Below are positions 16,988-25,991 of a stretch of 60,120 nt of DNA, piece by piece. Under the pieces are notes generated by a model. That model was not told the DNA's origin, did not search any database, and was given only the letters and a program-made list of their open reading frames with translations. Made by a program: the position numbers and the translations under genes. Within the stretch, counting starts at the first letter, position 1, and the number at the start of each line of letters is the position of its first letter. Source of the DNA: an uncultured Dorea sp. (GTDB lineage: Bacteria > Bacillota > Clostridia > Lachnospirales > Lachnospiraceae); assembly GCA_910587575.1 (NCBI GenBank), contig CAJULU010000021.1:1-60120 (forward strand), read 5' to 3'.

Positions 16988-18253
16988 CTATGCCTCCTCG
17001 ATCTTCACATGAATTGTCTCTAAGCCGGGATGTCCAAGCAGCTGCTCTTTCGTAAGCACAATCTCCTCCATCTCGCCAGGGGCCACCACCGCCTTTTTCC
17101 TGCGGATCATCCTCTCTTTGTCAAAATACACGCTTACATAACAGTTCTTATAAACGTTTCCCGCCCGGAAGCGTACCGTCAGACGGTCGTCCATACATGC
17201 CGCACAGATGGTTTCCGGAACTGTGTAACGGATGCCTTCCCCTGTGGTAAGGCGGATCACGGAATCTCTTCCGGCAGCGCCGGACCTCCGGATATACTTT
17301 GCAGCATTCCGCCCTGCCGCCTTTGCCTCCTCTGACACAAAATCCACCAGGTCGTGGACATGAAGTACATTTCCGCAGGCAAACACCCCCTCCAGATTCG
17401 TCTCCAGGCTTTCATTTACCCTTGGGCCGGATGTAACCGGGTTCAGTTCCACACCCATCCCGCCGGAAAGCTCATTTTCCGGGATCAGGCCCACCGAGAG
17501 AAGAAGGGTATCACAGGAATAGAATTCCTCCGTCCCAGGAACAGGTTTTCCCCTTCCGTCAACCTCTGCCAGCGTGATTCCCTCAAGCCGTTCCTTCCCC
17601 CTGATCTCCACCACCGTGTGGCTTAACTTAAGAGGGATCCCATAGTCGTCCAGACACTGGACGATATTCCGTTTCAATCCGCCGGAGTAAGGCATCAGTT
17701 CGGCTACCACCTTTACCTTCGCCCCTTCCAGCGTCATCCGCCTTGCCATAATCAGTCCGATATCGCCGGAACCTAAGATTACCACTTCCCGTCCCGGCAG
17801 ATATCCTTCCATGTTCACCAGTCTCTGGGCCGTCCCTGCGGAAAAAATTCCTGCCGGGCGGTACCCCGGAATGTTCAGCGCACCCCTGGGACGTTCCCTG
17901 CAGCCCATCGCCAGAATAACCGCCTTTGCCTGGATCTGAAACAGACCGTCTTTTCGGTTCATGGCCGTCACTGTCTTCCCGGAACTGATCTCCATGACCA
18001 TCGTATTTAACCGGTACTCAATCCCAAGTTCCCGTACCTGGTCAATAAACCGCCCGGCATACTCTGGGCCCGTCAGTTCTTCTTTGAACGTATGCAGCCC
18101 GAATCCGTTATGGATACACTGGTTCAGTATCCCGCCAAGTTCCTTGTCCCGTTCCAGTATCACAATCCGGCTGATTCCGTTTTCCCTGGCCGAAACCGCC
18201 GCCGCCAGCCCCGCCGGGCCGCCGCCGATGATTACAATATCATAATTTTCCAT
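16988..18253 (-). CDS. FAD/NAD(P)-dependent oxidoreductase of the glp cluster
   Basis: A 421-residue pyridine nucleotide-disulfide-type flavoprotein. It has an N-terminal GGGPAGLAAAVSA FAD fold, a CRERPRGALNIPG segment typical of the sarcosine-oxidase-alpha/HcnB-like group, a second dinucleotide fold (ILGSGDIGLIMARRM), and a GVFACGNVLHVHDLVD FAD-closing motif. It probably takes electrons from GlpA and passes them to NAD or another carrier with DUF1667, filling the GlpB role. GAGGAGG precedes the ATG. It lies 23 bases after glpA. Confidence 0.88.
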   Translation of the reverse strand: MENYDIVIIGGGPAGLAAAVSARENGISRIVILERDKELGGILNQCIHNGFGLHTFKEELTGPEYAGRFIDQVRELGIEYRLNTMVMEISSGKTVTAMNRKDGLFQIQAKAVILAMGCRERPRGALNIPGYRPAGIFSAGTAQRLVNMEGYLPGREVVILGSGDIGLIMARRMTLEGAKVKVVAELMPYSGGLKRNIVQCLDDYGIPLKLSHTVVEIRGKERLEGITLAEVDGRGKPVPGTEEFYSCDTLLLSVGLIPENELSGGMGVELNPVTSGPRVNESLETNLEGVFACGNVLHVHDLVDFVSEEAKAAGRNAAKYIRRSGAAGRDSVIRLTTGEGIRYTVPETICAACMDDRLTVRFRAGNVYKNCYVSVYFDKERMIRRKKAVVAPGEMEEIVLTKEQLLGHPGLETIHVKIEEA

Positions 18254-18276
18254 GCTGCTGCCTCCTCACATTTTCC

Positions 18277-19719
18277 CTAAAAAGCATCTTTATTCACTCC
18301 AACGGCCAGATAGGATTTTCCGCCGGATTTGGTGACTTCCCGTACATCCATCTTCCACTCCCTGGCCAGAATCTCCATTGTTCTCGGTGAACAGAAACCG
18401 GCCTGGCAGCGCCCCATGCCGGCCCTGGTCCTGCGCTTTACCCCGTCCAGTGATCTTGCGCCAAGAGGGCGGCGGATGGCATCCAGTATCTCTCCCTCCG
18501 AGATCATCTCACAACGGCAGATGATATTTCCATACGCCGGATTCTCCCGGATCAGGGCCGAACGTTCTTCCCATGGCAGAGCCGCCGGTTTCAGAATCCC
18601 TTTTCTTGTGGAAATAAAATCTTCTCTCTCTTTGAGGCCAAGCTTTTCCTTCAGAATACCGGCAATCCGTTCTCCCACTGCCGGACAGCTTGTAAGCCCC
18701 GGGGACTCGATTCCCGCACAGTCAATAAATCCAGGTGCATCCGCCAGCTCTTCTATGATAAATTCCCCCTCATCCTCATGAGCCCGGAGTCCCGCAAAGG
18801 AAGTAATCACCTGTCTCACAGGGATGTTTTTCACGTTCATCCCGGCTTTTCCCAGCACTTCATCCAGTCCTTCCCGGGTCGTTGCAGTTCCTTCCCTGTC
18901 CTTTACGTCAATGGCAGTGGGCCCCAACAGCAGATTGCCGTGAACAGTGGGCGCAACCAGAATTCCCTTGCCATACTTTCCCGGCAGGGCAAAAATGGTG
19001 CTCCTTACATGGTTTCCCGTACACTGATCCAGCAACAAATAGTCTCCCCGCCTTGGAGTAATGTGAATCTTCTTTCCGCTGACCATGTTGTGGAACCGGT
19101 CTGCGTATACTCCCGCCGCATTTACCACATATTTCGCTGAATACACCCCCTGGCTGGTGGTAAGCCGGTACCCTTTCTCCTGCTTTTCAATATCCGTCAC
19201 TTCTGTACAGAAATGAAATTCCACGCCATTCACACTGGCATTTTCCGCCAGGGCAATGTTCAGTTCAAAAGGACAGATAATGCCGCCCGTAGGCGCATAG
19301 AGGGCTGCGTACACGTCCTCCGAGACGTTCGGTTCTTTTTCCAGAACCTCTTCCCGGTTCAGAATCTGAAGGCCTTTGACTCCGTTTGCAATTCCTCTTT
19401 CATACAAAGACTTCAGTTCCGGCAGATCTTCTTCTGCCAGGCAGATCACCAGAGAACCGTTCCGTCTGAACGGAATATCCAGATCTTCTGCCAGAGAATC
19501 CATCAGCTCATTTCCCCGCAGATTCATCTTTGCTTTCAGCGATCCTTCGGCAGCGTCATAGCCCGCATGGACGATGCCGCTGTTCGCCTTGGAAGTTCCG
19601 CAGCATACGTCCTCCTCTTTTTCTAACACACCTACGTTTACCTTGTAGCGGGACAGTTCTCTGGCCGCCGCACAGCCGGACACGCCCCCGCCAATGATTA
19701 ACACATCATAATCCGTCAT
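18277..19719 (-). CDS. glpA: Anaerobic glycerol-3-phosphate dehydrogenase
   Basis: A 480-residue FAD-dependent dehydrogenase that oxidises sn-glycerol 3-phosphate to dihydroxyacetone phosphate. The N-terminal DAO domain (LIIGGGVSGCAAARELSRYK) is followed at about 395-455 by a BFD-type [2Fe-2S] domain (CRCEMIS ... GMGRCQAGFC). The length is near 480, as in Firmicute two-domain forms and shorter than E. coli GlpA. AAAGGAG lies upstream of the start. It sits downstream of glpK, separated by a hairpin terminator that may tune the ratio. Confidence 0.93.
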   Translation of the reverse strand: MTDYDVLIIGGGVSGCAAARELSRYKVNVGVLEKEEDVCCGTSKANSGIVHAGYDAAEGSLKAKMNLRGNELMDSLAEDLDIPFRRNGSLVICLAEEDLPELKSLYERGIANGVKGLQILNREEVLEKEPNVSEDVYAALYAPTGGIICPFELNIALAENASVNGVEFHFCTEVTDIEKQEKGYRLTTSQGVYSAKYVVNAAGVYADRFHNMVSGKKIHITPRRGDYLLLDQCTGNHVRSTIFALPGKYGKGILVAPTVHGNLLLGPTAIDVKDREGTATTREGLDEVLGKAGMNVKNIPVRQVITSFAGLRAHEDEGEFIIEELADAPGFIDCAGIESPGLTSCPAVGERIAGILKEKLGLKEREDFISTRKGILKPAALPWEERSALIRENPAYGNIICRCEMISEGEILDAIRRPLGARSLDGVKRRTRAGMGRCQAGFCSPRTMEILAREWKMDVREVTKSGGKSYLAVGVNKDAF

Positions 19720-19750
19720 ATCTTCCCGTCTCCTTTTCTATCGGATATAC

Positions 19751-19813
19751 CAAAAACAAAAAAGAACAGGACAAGAAACGCATATCTTTCAATGCGCCAT
19801 TGCCCTGCTCTTC
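19751..19813 (-). terminator. Terminator between glpK and glpA
   Basis: On the minus strand a 13-bp stem with two G-U pairs (AAGAGCAGGGCAA with TTGTCCTGTTCTT), containing an inner GCGCAT/ATGCG hairpin, is followed by TTTTTTG. It lies inside the glp gene run, so partial termination or antitermination is likely. Confidence 0.7.
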
Positions 19814-19868
19814 TCTCCCGCAATTTCTCTATTCATAACCATTCGCCGCCGGCAGACTCACCGGCAGA

Positions 19869-21374
19869 CTACAGTTCCTGCTCTTCCTTTGCCCATCCAT
19901 AGGCATATCTGACCGCCTTATTCCATCCCCGGATCCTCCTGACCCGCTCTTCTTCTGCAACAGAAGGCGCAAACGTCCGGTCAATGGCCCAGTTCTTAAG
20001 TACGTCTTCCTTACTCTTCCAGTATCCCACCGCAAGTCCCGCCAGATAGGCCGCACCCATGGCTGTTGTCTCTACGCACTGGGGACGCTGCACCGGAGCC
20101 CCTGTGATATCCGCCTGGGTCTGCATCAGAAAATCATTGGCGCTTGCGCCGCCGTCCACCTTAAGGGATGCCAGGGAAATCCCGGAATCCGCCTTCATGG
20201 CCGCCAGCACGTCATTGACCTGGTAAGCCAGGGATTCCAGCGTTGCACGGATAATGTGGTACTTGTTCACCCCACGGGTGATCCCCACAATCGTCCCTCT
20301 GGCATACTGATCCCAGTGCGGCGCTCCAAGCCCTGTAAATGCGGGAACCACGTAACACCCGTTGGTATCCTTCACCTTCTTTGCCATATATTCTGAATCC
20401 ATGGCAGAATCAATCAGGCGCATCTCGTCCCTCAGCCACTGTACGGCTGCCCCGGCAACGAAGATAGATCCCTCAAGGGCATAAGTAACCTTGCCGTCCA
20501 GCCCCCATGCGATGGTCGTAACCAGCCCGTTCTTCGAGAACACCGGCTTCTCTCCTGTGTTCAACAGCAGAAAACAGCCCGTACCGTATGTATTCTTGGC
20601 CTCTCCTGCCGTGAAACAGGTCTGCCCGAACAGCGCTGACTGCTGGTCTCCGGCCGCACCCGCAATCGGAATCGGGCCGCCGAAGAAAGAGGGATCCGCT
20701 TCGCCGTAGATACAGCTGGAAGGTTTTGCCTCGGGAAGCATGCAGCGGGGAATCTGAAGTTCTTCTAAAATTCCGTCATCCCATTCAAGTGTGTTAATAT
20801 TAAAAAGCATCGTACGGGACGCATTGGAATAATCCGTCACATGGACAGCCCCTTTCGTAAGCTTCCAGATCAGCCAGGTCTCCACCGTACCGAAAAGAAG
20901 TTCCCCCTTCTCGGCCCTCTCTCTTGCCCCTTCCACATGATCCAGAATCCACTTGACCTTGGTTCCTGCAAAATACGCATCAATCACCAGCCCCGTCTTC
21001 TCCCGGAACAGGTCGGTCAGACCCTTTTCCTTCAGGGAGTCGCAGTATTCAGAGGTTCTCCTGCACTGCCACACGATCGCATGACAGACTGGCTCCCCGG
21101 TATTCTTATCCCACACAATCGCCGTCTCCCTCTGGTTCGTAATTCCGATTGCCGCAATATCCTCTGCCACTGCACCAATCATGCTCATGGCCTCCACTGC
21201 CACTCCCATCTGGCTTGCCCAGATCTCATCGGCATCATGCTCTACCCAGCCCGGCTTCGGGAAATACTGCTTAAACTCCCTCTGGGCCACACTGCACATC
21301 TCCCCCGCCTCATTAAAAAGAATACATCTGTTACTCGTAGTCCCTGCGTCCAGCGCCATTACATACTTCGCCAT
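19869..21374 (-). CDS. glpK: Glycerol kinase
   Basis: A 501-residue FGGY-family kinase converting glycerol to glycerol 3-phosphate with ATP. Landmarks are ALDAGTTSNRC (phosphate loop), NQRETAIVWDKNTGEP, TYGTGCFLLLNTG, and GGASANDFLMQTQADI. The second ATG (21374) is chosen: AAAGGAGG is 8 bases before it but only 2 before the first ATG. It feeds GlpA downstream; the uptake gene (glpF) is not in the window. Confidence 0.97.
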   Translation of the reverse strand: MAKYVMALDAGTTSNRCILFNEAGEMCSVAQREFKQYFPKPGWVEHDADEIWASQMGVAVEAMSMIGAVAEDIAAIGITNQRETAIVWDKNTGEPVCHAIVWQCRRTSEYCDSLKEKGLTDLFREKTGLVIDAYFAGTKVKWILDHVEGARERAEKGELLFGTVETWLIWKLTKGAVHVTDYSNASRTMLFNINTLEWDDGILEELQIPRCMLPEAKPSSCIYGEADPSFFGGPIPIAGAAGDQQSALFGQTCFTAGEAKNTYGTGCFLLLNTGEKPVFSKNGLVTTIAWGLDGKVTYALEGSIFVAGAAVQWLRDEMRLIDSAMDSEYMAKKVKDTNGCYVVPAFTGLGAPHWDQYARGTIVGITRGVNKYHIIRATLESLAYQVNDVLAAMKADSGISLASLKVDGGASANDFLMQTQADITGAPVQRPQCVETTAMGAAYLAGLAVGYWKSKEDVLKNWAIDRTFAPSVAEEERVRRIRGWNKAVRYAYGWAKEEQEL

Positions 21375-21502
21375 CCCCATATCCTCCTTTTCCGATTCCT
21401 GTTTTATCCCTATTGTTTTATCCCTACTGTTTTCTTACGACTGAGCCTGCATACAGTCTTTCTTCCTCCTGCCGCAGCAACCGTATCTGCCTACAATCCG
21501 GT

Positions 21503-22072
21503 TTACATCCTCCACACGTCCTGGTTGGTGGTAGAAACCGCAATCGCTCCGGCAGACAGGGCGGCCATTACATCTTCCTTGTCCGTAATCAGACCTCCTG
21601 CGATGATCGGGACTCTGGATGTCCGGCAGATCTTACGGATTACTTTCGGCATAAGCCCTGGAAGCACTTCGATAAAGTCCGGCCTTACCATACGCTGCTG
21701 ATTACGGATATTTTCCAGAGCCATGGAATCAATCAGAAAATACCGCAGCACCGTACACAGAGACAGTTCCTTTCCCCGCCTGATCAAGGCTGGTTTTGTC
21801 GTGATAATCCCGTCTGCCGCCGTAAACCGTCTGATATAGTCCACTGCCACTTCTTTTCCCCCAAGACCAGTGACCAGATCCACATGAACCATGGCTAGCC
21901 GTCCGGTATCCTTAACCTTTTCCACGATTTCCCCGATGGAACAGATGTCTCCGAACAGGATAAACACCACTCTGACCTCCTCCTGTTCACAGCACCGTTC
22001 CAGGCCTTCCATATCCTTCACTGCCGCAACAACAGGATTACTCTCAATTGCCTCGTAATATCTTCCGTCCAT
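21503..22072 (-). CDS. glpP: Glycerol-3-phosphate-responsive antiterminator
   Basis: A 189-residue GlpP-family RNA-binding antiterminator. Conserved pieces are FILFGDICSIGEIV, VHVDLVTGLGGKEVAVDYI, DGIITTKPALIRRG, DFIEVLPGLMPKVI and PIIAGGLI. With bound glycerol 3-phosphate it prevents termination in glp leaders. It is upstream of glpK in the same direction. A terminator-type leader precedes glpP itself, suggesting that it also controls its own transcript. Confidence 0.93.
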   Translation of the reverse strand: MDGRYYEAIESNPVVAAVKDMEGLERCCEQEEVRVVFILFGDICSIGEIVEKVKDTGRLAMVHVDLVTGLGGKEVAVDYIRRFTAADGIITTKPALIRRGKELSLCTVLRYFLIDSMALENIRNQQRMVRPDFIEVLPGLMPKVIRKICRTSRVPIIAGGLITDKEDVMAALSAGAIAVSTTNQDVWRM

Positions 22073-22145
22073 TCCTTTTCCCTCTGTGTCTCTATGCAGG
22101 GAACCGGGTTCCCCGGTAAGGTCCCTTCATTCCCCAGGATTCATA

Positions 22146-22197
22146 AAGAAAAAGAGCAAATTAAATAACAACATTTCTGTTGTACTCATTCGCTCTC
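22146..22197 (-). terminator. Leader terminator ahead of glpP (probable GlpP target)
   Basis: Long minus-strand hairpin: AGAGCGAAT pairs with ATTTGCTCT-side bases, topped by a perfect ACAACA-GAAA-TGTTGT stem, then TTTTTC. Between promoter and gene it acts as an intrinsic terminator, the usual target of GlpP. The same bases also contain a 20-codon frame (ATG at about 22190, SD GGGAGAG). Confidence 0.75.
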
Positions 22198-22227
22198 CCA
22201 TCTCAATACGTTTATAAAACTGTTATT

Positions 22228-22256
22228 ACTATACCATATCACAGCGGATTGCACAA
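22228..22256 (-). promoter_or_regulatory. glp operon promoter
   Basis: TTGTGC (22251-22256), 17-base spacer, TATAGT (22228-22233), about 30 bases before the leader hairpin. Confidence 0.65.
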
Positions 22257-22296
22257 CTATTTTCATCAAGAAATCCAAAATTTCCACCACATTATC

Positions 22297-23859
22297 TCAT
22301 TCCATCCATACCTGACCTTCTAAAACCTTTATCCCGTACTCCCTCTCAAGTTCCAGAAACTCTTCCTTTTCCAGAATCTCGGGCTGCCGGCCGAGATATT
22401 CCTGTATGGTCCGGGCACAGAGATCCCGTTCAATGGAGGCATCCTGGCACATCAGCCGGATGTGTGCCACTTTCAGTCCCGCCGACTCCTCTATTTCCCC
22501 GATTCCCCTTATACAGAGCTCCATTGCCTGGTCTTTCCGCCCACAGGCCTCATATAGGGCAATCATCCGCTGGTACGTCTCCTCCCTTTTTCCCCTGTCA
22601 GTCTCCCTTTCCAGCATTTCCTCATACAGCTGCTCTGCTTTCCCGGATTCACCGGTCTTCTCATAAGCAGAAGCCATGTATCCCCGGATCTCTTCCGCCT
22701 CTTTTCCTTCGCTGTCCACCTGTTCCATACACTGCCGCCCCAGGCGCAGGATGGCCTCTGCCGACTGCTCTGTATCCAGCAGACCGTAACCTCTGAGCAG
22801 ACAGAGCCACAGCCGCCCGTCCGCCTCCTCATCCAGCTCTTCTTCCAGACAGTGAAGGCTTTCCGCTAGGATCCCCGGATCCTTGGGCTTCCCCATAAGA
22901 GCCTCCACCACTTCCTTAAAGTTCTGCGCCAGGGTATACTCCTGAATGTTCTCCAGATAATACAGACACTTCTCATAATCATTCAGATCCAGAAGATAAG
23001 CCATTGCCAGCTCCAGACAGGCCTCACCTGTTCCGGGCATCCACTTCTGCACCCCCGCCTTCGCACCATCCGGATTCCCGCCGTCTTCCGTCTCTTCTGC
23101 CTCCTGGCTTTCCGGGTAGCCCTTCTCCTGTCCGGCCGGTGTCAGTCCCGTTTCCATGGCCTGTTCTTTGAATCCAGCATGGTCTTTCAGCGCCCATGCC
23201 CCGGCAAGTACAGCCCCTGCCCCGGCGGCTGTCAGCAGCCATCTGCAGATGGAGGCTGTATGTTCTGTTTTCTTTCTGTATCGCGGAATATTTTTTCGAA
23301 TCTCTGCCGCACTCTGATAAGCTGATCCTGACTGATAATTCAGACATTTTGAGATAATCTTTAGAAATCTTCTTTCCTCCCGCAGAGTAAGGGAAGGATC
23401 CGGCGCTGCCGCTGCAAGGAGGTACTGGAATGTCTTTCCCAGACCATAGAGATCCAGTTCCCTGCTGCCCTTCTGGTAATACGCTTCCTCCTGCGGAAGA
23501 AAACACTCTCTGACGATCCGCCTCTGCATGAAACGCATCCGTTTTTCATTAGACCCTGCATCCAGATCCAGAAAATAGGGCTTTCCTTCATCCGTCACTA
23601 CAATGCTGTAGGGATTGACATACTGATAACAAGGCTTCTTCCGGCACTTGTGAAGCATATTCATCTGACCGGAAATCTCCCGCATCAGCGAAAACAGCCG
23701 CTCCTTCCCAACATCCGGACAGAAACGGATCCATCCTGCCAGGATTCTTCCTTCCACATACTCGGAACTGATATAACAGTTTCTTCCATGTTCAATCAGA
23801 CGCAATACGTCATAACCTTCTTTTCCCGTCACATACACCACCTCTTTCCCGTGTGTCAC
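22297..23859 (-). CDS. Membrane-anchored pseudokinase with TPR repeats
   Basis: A 520-residue protein with three parts. Residues 1-200 have a protein-kinase-like fold in which the catalytic HRD is absent (CYQYVNPYSIVV stands where HRDxKPxN belongs) and DFG reads DLD, so activity is doubtful. One membrane helix lies at about 207-225 (WLLTAAGAGAVLAGAWAL). An acidic linker and TPR-like helical repeats fill about 260-510. The architecture recalls EssB-type pseudokinases but no secretion genes are near. The ATG at 23859 has no ribosome binding site; a GTG at 23832 with AGAGG 8 bases upstream may be the real start. Confidence 0.72.
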   Translation of the reverse strand: MTHGKEVVYVTGKEGYDVLRLIEHGRNCYISSEYVEGRILAGWIRFCPDVGKERLFSLMREISGQMNMLHKCRKKPCYQYVNPYSIVVTDEGKPYFLDLDAGSNEKRMRFMQRRIVRECFLPQEEAYYQKGSRELDLYGLGKTFQYLLAAAAPDPSLTLREERRFLKIISKCLNYQSGSAYQSAAEIRKNIPRYRKKTEHTASICRWLLTAAGAGAVLAGAWALKDHAGFKEQAMETGLTPAGQEKGYPESQEAEETEDGGNPDGAKAGVQKWMPGTGEACLELAMAYLLDLNDYEKCLYYLENIQEYTLAQNFKEVVEALMGKPKDPGILAESLHCLEEELDEEADGRLWLCLLRGYGLLDTEQSAEAILRLGRQCMEQVDSEGKEAEEIRGYMASAYEKTGESGKAEQLYEEMLERETDRGKREETYQRMIALYEACGRKDQAMELCIRGIGEIEESAGLKVAHIRLMCQDASIERDLCARTIQEYLGRQPEILEKEEFLELEREYGIKVLEGQVWME

Positions 23860-23988
23860 ATGTTACTGATCATTGTTATAAATGTGGAAATTCTTGAAAT
23901 AAGTTGAAATTAAGTGATAAAAAGATTTGTTTCTATCTGAATAATTTATATGATACTTGATTTTCCGGAAAAATACAAGTACCTTTTT
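23860..23988. other. Intergenic region with palindrome
   Basis: AT-rich spacer between the pseudokinase start and the ABC operon terminator. It holds an inverted repeat at 23954-23979 (ACTTGATTTT-CCGG-AAAAATACAAGT) that could be an operator or a second hairpin. No gene seen. Confidence 0.4.
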
Positions 23989-24034
23989 TAAAAAGAAACA
24001 GCCGGGAAATGCAGGTAAAACTTCATTTCCCGGC
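23989..24034 (-). terminator. Terminator of the SsuABC-like operon
   Basis: Perfect 11-bp stem GCCGGGAAATG/CATTTCCCGGC (24001-24011 with 24024-24034), followed on the minus strand by TGTTTCTTTTT. Confidence 0.85.
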
Positions 24035-24040
24035 AGACGC

Positions 24041-24802
24041 TCAGTCAATGGTCCATTTCAGCAGATGCTTCTTCAGCCGCTCAAATAACTGCATGACAAT
24101 CACCAGCACGATCACCATGAACACAAAACCCACCCAGGTATTTGCAAAAATACCCAGTTCCGCATATTTCTTGACAAAATATCCCATTCCTTCCCCGGCC
24201 CCGTACATCTCCGCATACACCAGCATCACGAAAGAACTTCTGAGCGAATTCACGAATCCTGCCAGAATGGAAGGGCTGGCAGCCGGAAGGATTACCCTGG
24301 TCAAAAGCTTAATCCCTCTAAGTTCCAGGGTCGCCGCCTTGTCCAGATACCGCTTATCAATGGTCATGATCCCCGTTATCGTGGCGAACAGAGTCGCCCA
24401 CACGATATTATAGACGATCAGAAACACGGATGCCGAAAACAGATCCGGCGCCAGCAGAAGGACAAAAGGTGACAGCAGAATGGACGGTATCACAGAAAAT
24501 GCATAAATAACCGGATGCAGAATCTCACGGATCCTTGCATTCATCCCCATAAGCGTGCCAAGCAGCAGTGCAATCAGCAGAGAGACCATAATCGAGGGAA
24601 TCAACAGCTTAAAAGACGCCAGCATATTTCCCAGCATCATCCCTTTGCTGTCAATAAAAGCCTCCCTGATTGCATCCGTTGACGGGAACAGATAGGGATT
24701 CACCAGCCCTTTTTCTGTCACAAAGACATACAAAAGCACCAGCCCTGCAAAGATACAAAAAGTAATCCAGTATTTTTTGATAAAGGTTTTTACTCTGTTC
24801 AT
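24041..24802 (-). CDS. ABC transporter permease (SsuC/TauC-like)
   Basis: A 253-residue inner-membrane permease with about six helices and the EAA-type loop (KAATLELRGIKLLTRVILPAASPSILAG). It belongs to the nitrate/sulfonate/taurine (BPD_transp_1) group. The start at 24802 comes one base after the stop of the binding-protein gene, so translation is probably coupled; the longer frame upstream overlaps that gene. Last gene of a three-gene importer operon. Confidence 0.9.
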   Translation of the reverse strand: MNRVKTFIKKYWITFCIFAGLVLLYVFVTEKGLVNPYLFPSTDAIREAFIDSKGMMLGNMLASFKLLIPSIMVSLLIALLLGTLMGMNARIREILHPVIYAFSVIPSILLSPFVLLLAPDLFSASVFLIVYNIVWATLFATITGIMTIDKRYLDKAATLELRGIKLLTRVILPAASPSILAGFVNSLRSSFVMLVYAEMYGAGEGMGYFVKKYAELGIFANTWVGFVFMVIVLVIVMQLFERLKKHLLKWTID

Positions 24803-24803
24803 C

Positions 24804-25934
24804 TTACTTGTTATTTTCCTCGAAGAAAGTCTTGGCTTCCTCATAGAATTCCGGCGCTTCCTCACCATAAAGCTTTGTAGCTTCCGCAAGCGCTTCCTCA
24901 TACAGCGTGGTATTTATGTGATCCTCGATATCGATCTCTTTGGCTTTTTCATCCAGGAAACCGGTCTTGTCCAGAATCTCCCAGGCACGGACTACAGAAT
25001 TCTTAAGCGGATCCACACTTACAAAATAGTGCTCTTCATCCTTCATATAAGCCGCCACATACTCCTCGGTAGCCTCAATCTTCTCTGCGTGCAGTTTCAC
25101 CGCCTCATCCTTATTGTCCTCATAATAAGACTGTGCGCGCAGCAAGGCTCGGATAATCGCCTTTACGGTATCGGGATTGTCATTGACCCATTTCGTCTGC
25201 GCCTCCATACGGCAGCAGGAATAGTTCTCCATGATCTCGCTCTGGTAGCTGACGATGTCAATCTCTCCGTTTGCAGCCATCTCCTGCACGGAAAGGTTCT
25301 GTCCTGTCCCCATAAGCGCATACTCCACATCCCCGCGGGTCACGGCTGCCAGTGCGTCATTGTAATCCGTATAGATCTCCCAGTCTACCACTTCCAGGGG
25401 ATTGTCATATCCAAGATCCATAACTGCACCCGTAAATGCAAAATAACTGGGATTGACGGCTACCTTCTTACCGATGAAAGATTCAATCCCGTTCCATTCG
25501 GCGCCTGCCTTGGCCACAACCGGCATACATCCTTCCACCATATGACCGCCGAAGATCGTCAGATCCACGCCCGACGCAATCTGCTGAAGGGGATTACTGG
25601 TACCGGAATTGGATACAACGTCAACCTTCCCTGTCGCCAGAAGCGTCATGGCGTCCGCATTGGCATTGGCCTGGACATACTCGATGGCAATTCCTTCCTC
25701 CTCAAGATACCCTTTGTCCTCCGCAATGGTAAGAAGCACGTTGCCGCTGGTTCCGCAGTTCCACTTCACCACCGTCTCTTCTTTGGAATCCTGGTCAGTA
25801 TCAGAATCCTCTGTCTTCTCTGTGCTCTCTTCCTTCTTCTCCCCGTCAGTTCCTTCTGATCCGCTGCTCCCGCAGGCTGCAAGACCAAAGGTCATAGACG
25901 CCGCCAGAAGCATTGCAAAAATCCTTCTCTTCAT
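24804..25934 (-). CDS. ABC transporter substrate-binding lipoprotein (NMT1/SsuA-like)
   Basis: A 376-residue exported lipoprotein: basic start MKRR, hydrophobic core, lipobox LAACGSS, an acidic linker, then an NMT1/THI5/SsuA-type binding domain (VKWNCGTSGNVLLTIAEDKGYLEEEGI ... LLATGKVDVVSNSGTSN split over two lobes). The family carries sulfonates, nitrate, pyrimidine precursors of thiamine and similar small compounds. No TPP riboswitch precedes this operon, which argues against a thiamine-precursor role. The start at 25934 has AAAGGAG upstream. Confidence 0.9.
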   Translation of the reverse strand: MKRRIFAMLLAASMTFGLAACGSSGSEGTDGEKKEESTEKTEDSDTDQDSKEETVVKWNCGTSGNVLLTIAEDKGYLEEEGIAIEYVQANANADAMTLLATGKVDVVSNSGTSNPLQQIASGVDLTIFGGHMVEGCMPVVAKAGAEWNGIESFIGKKVAVNPSYFAFTGAVMDLGYDNPLEVVDWEIYTDYNDALAAVTRGDVEYALMGTGQNLSVQEMAANGEIDIVSYQSEIMENYSCCRMEAQTKWVNDNPDTVKAIIRALLRAQSYYEDNKDEAVKLHAEKIEATEEYVAAYMKDEEHYFVSVDPLKNSVVRAWEILDKTGFLDEKAKEIDIEDHINTTLYEEALAEATKLYGEEAPEFYEEAKTFFEENNK

Positions 25935-25991
25935 TGTTACTCCTTTCTTTGACATACATATCTGTTTTTATATATAGCAGGAATGCCCTGT

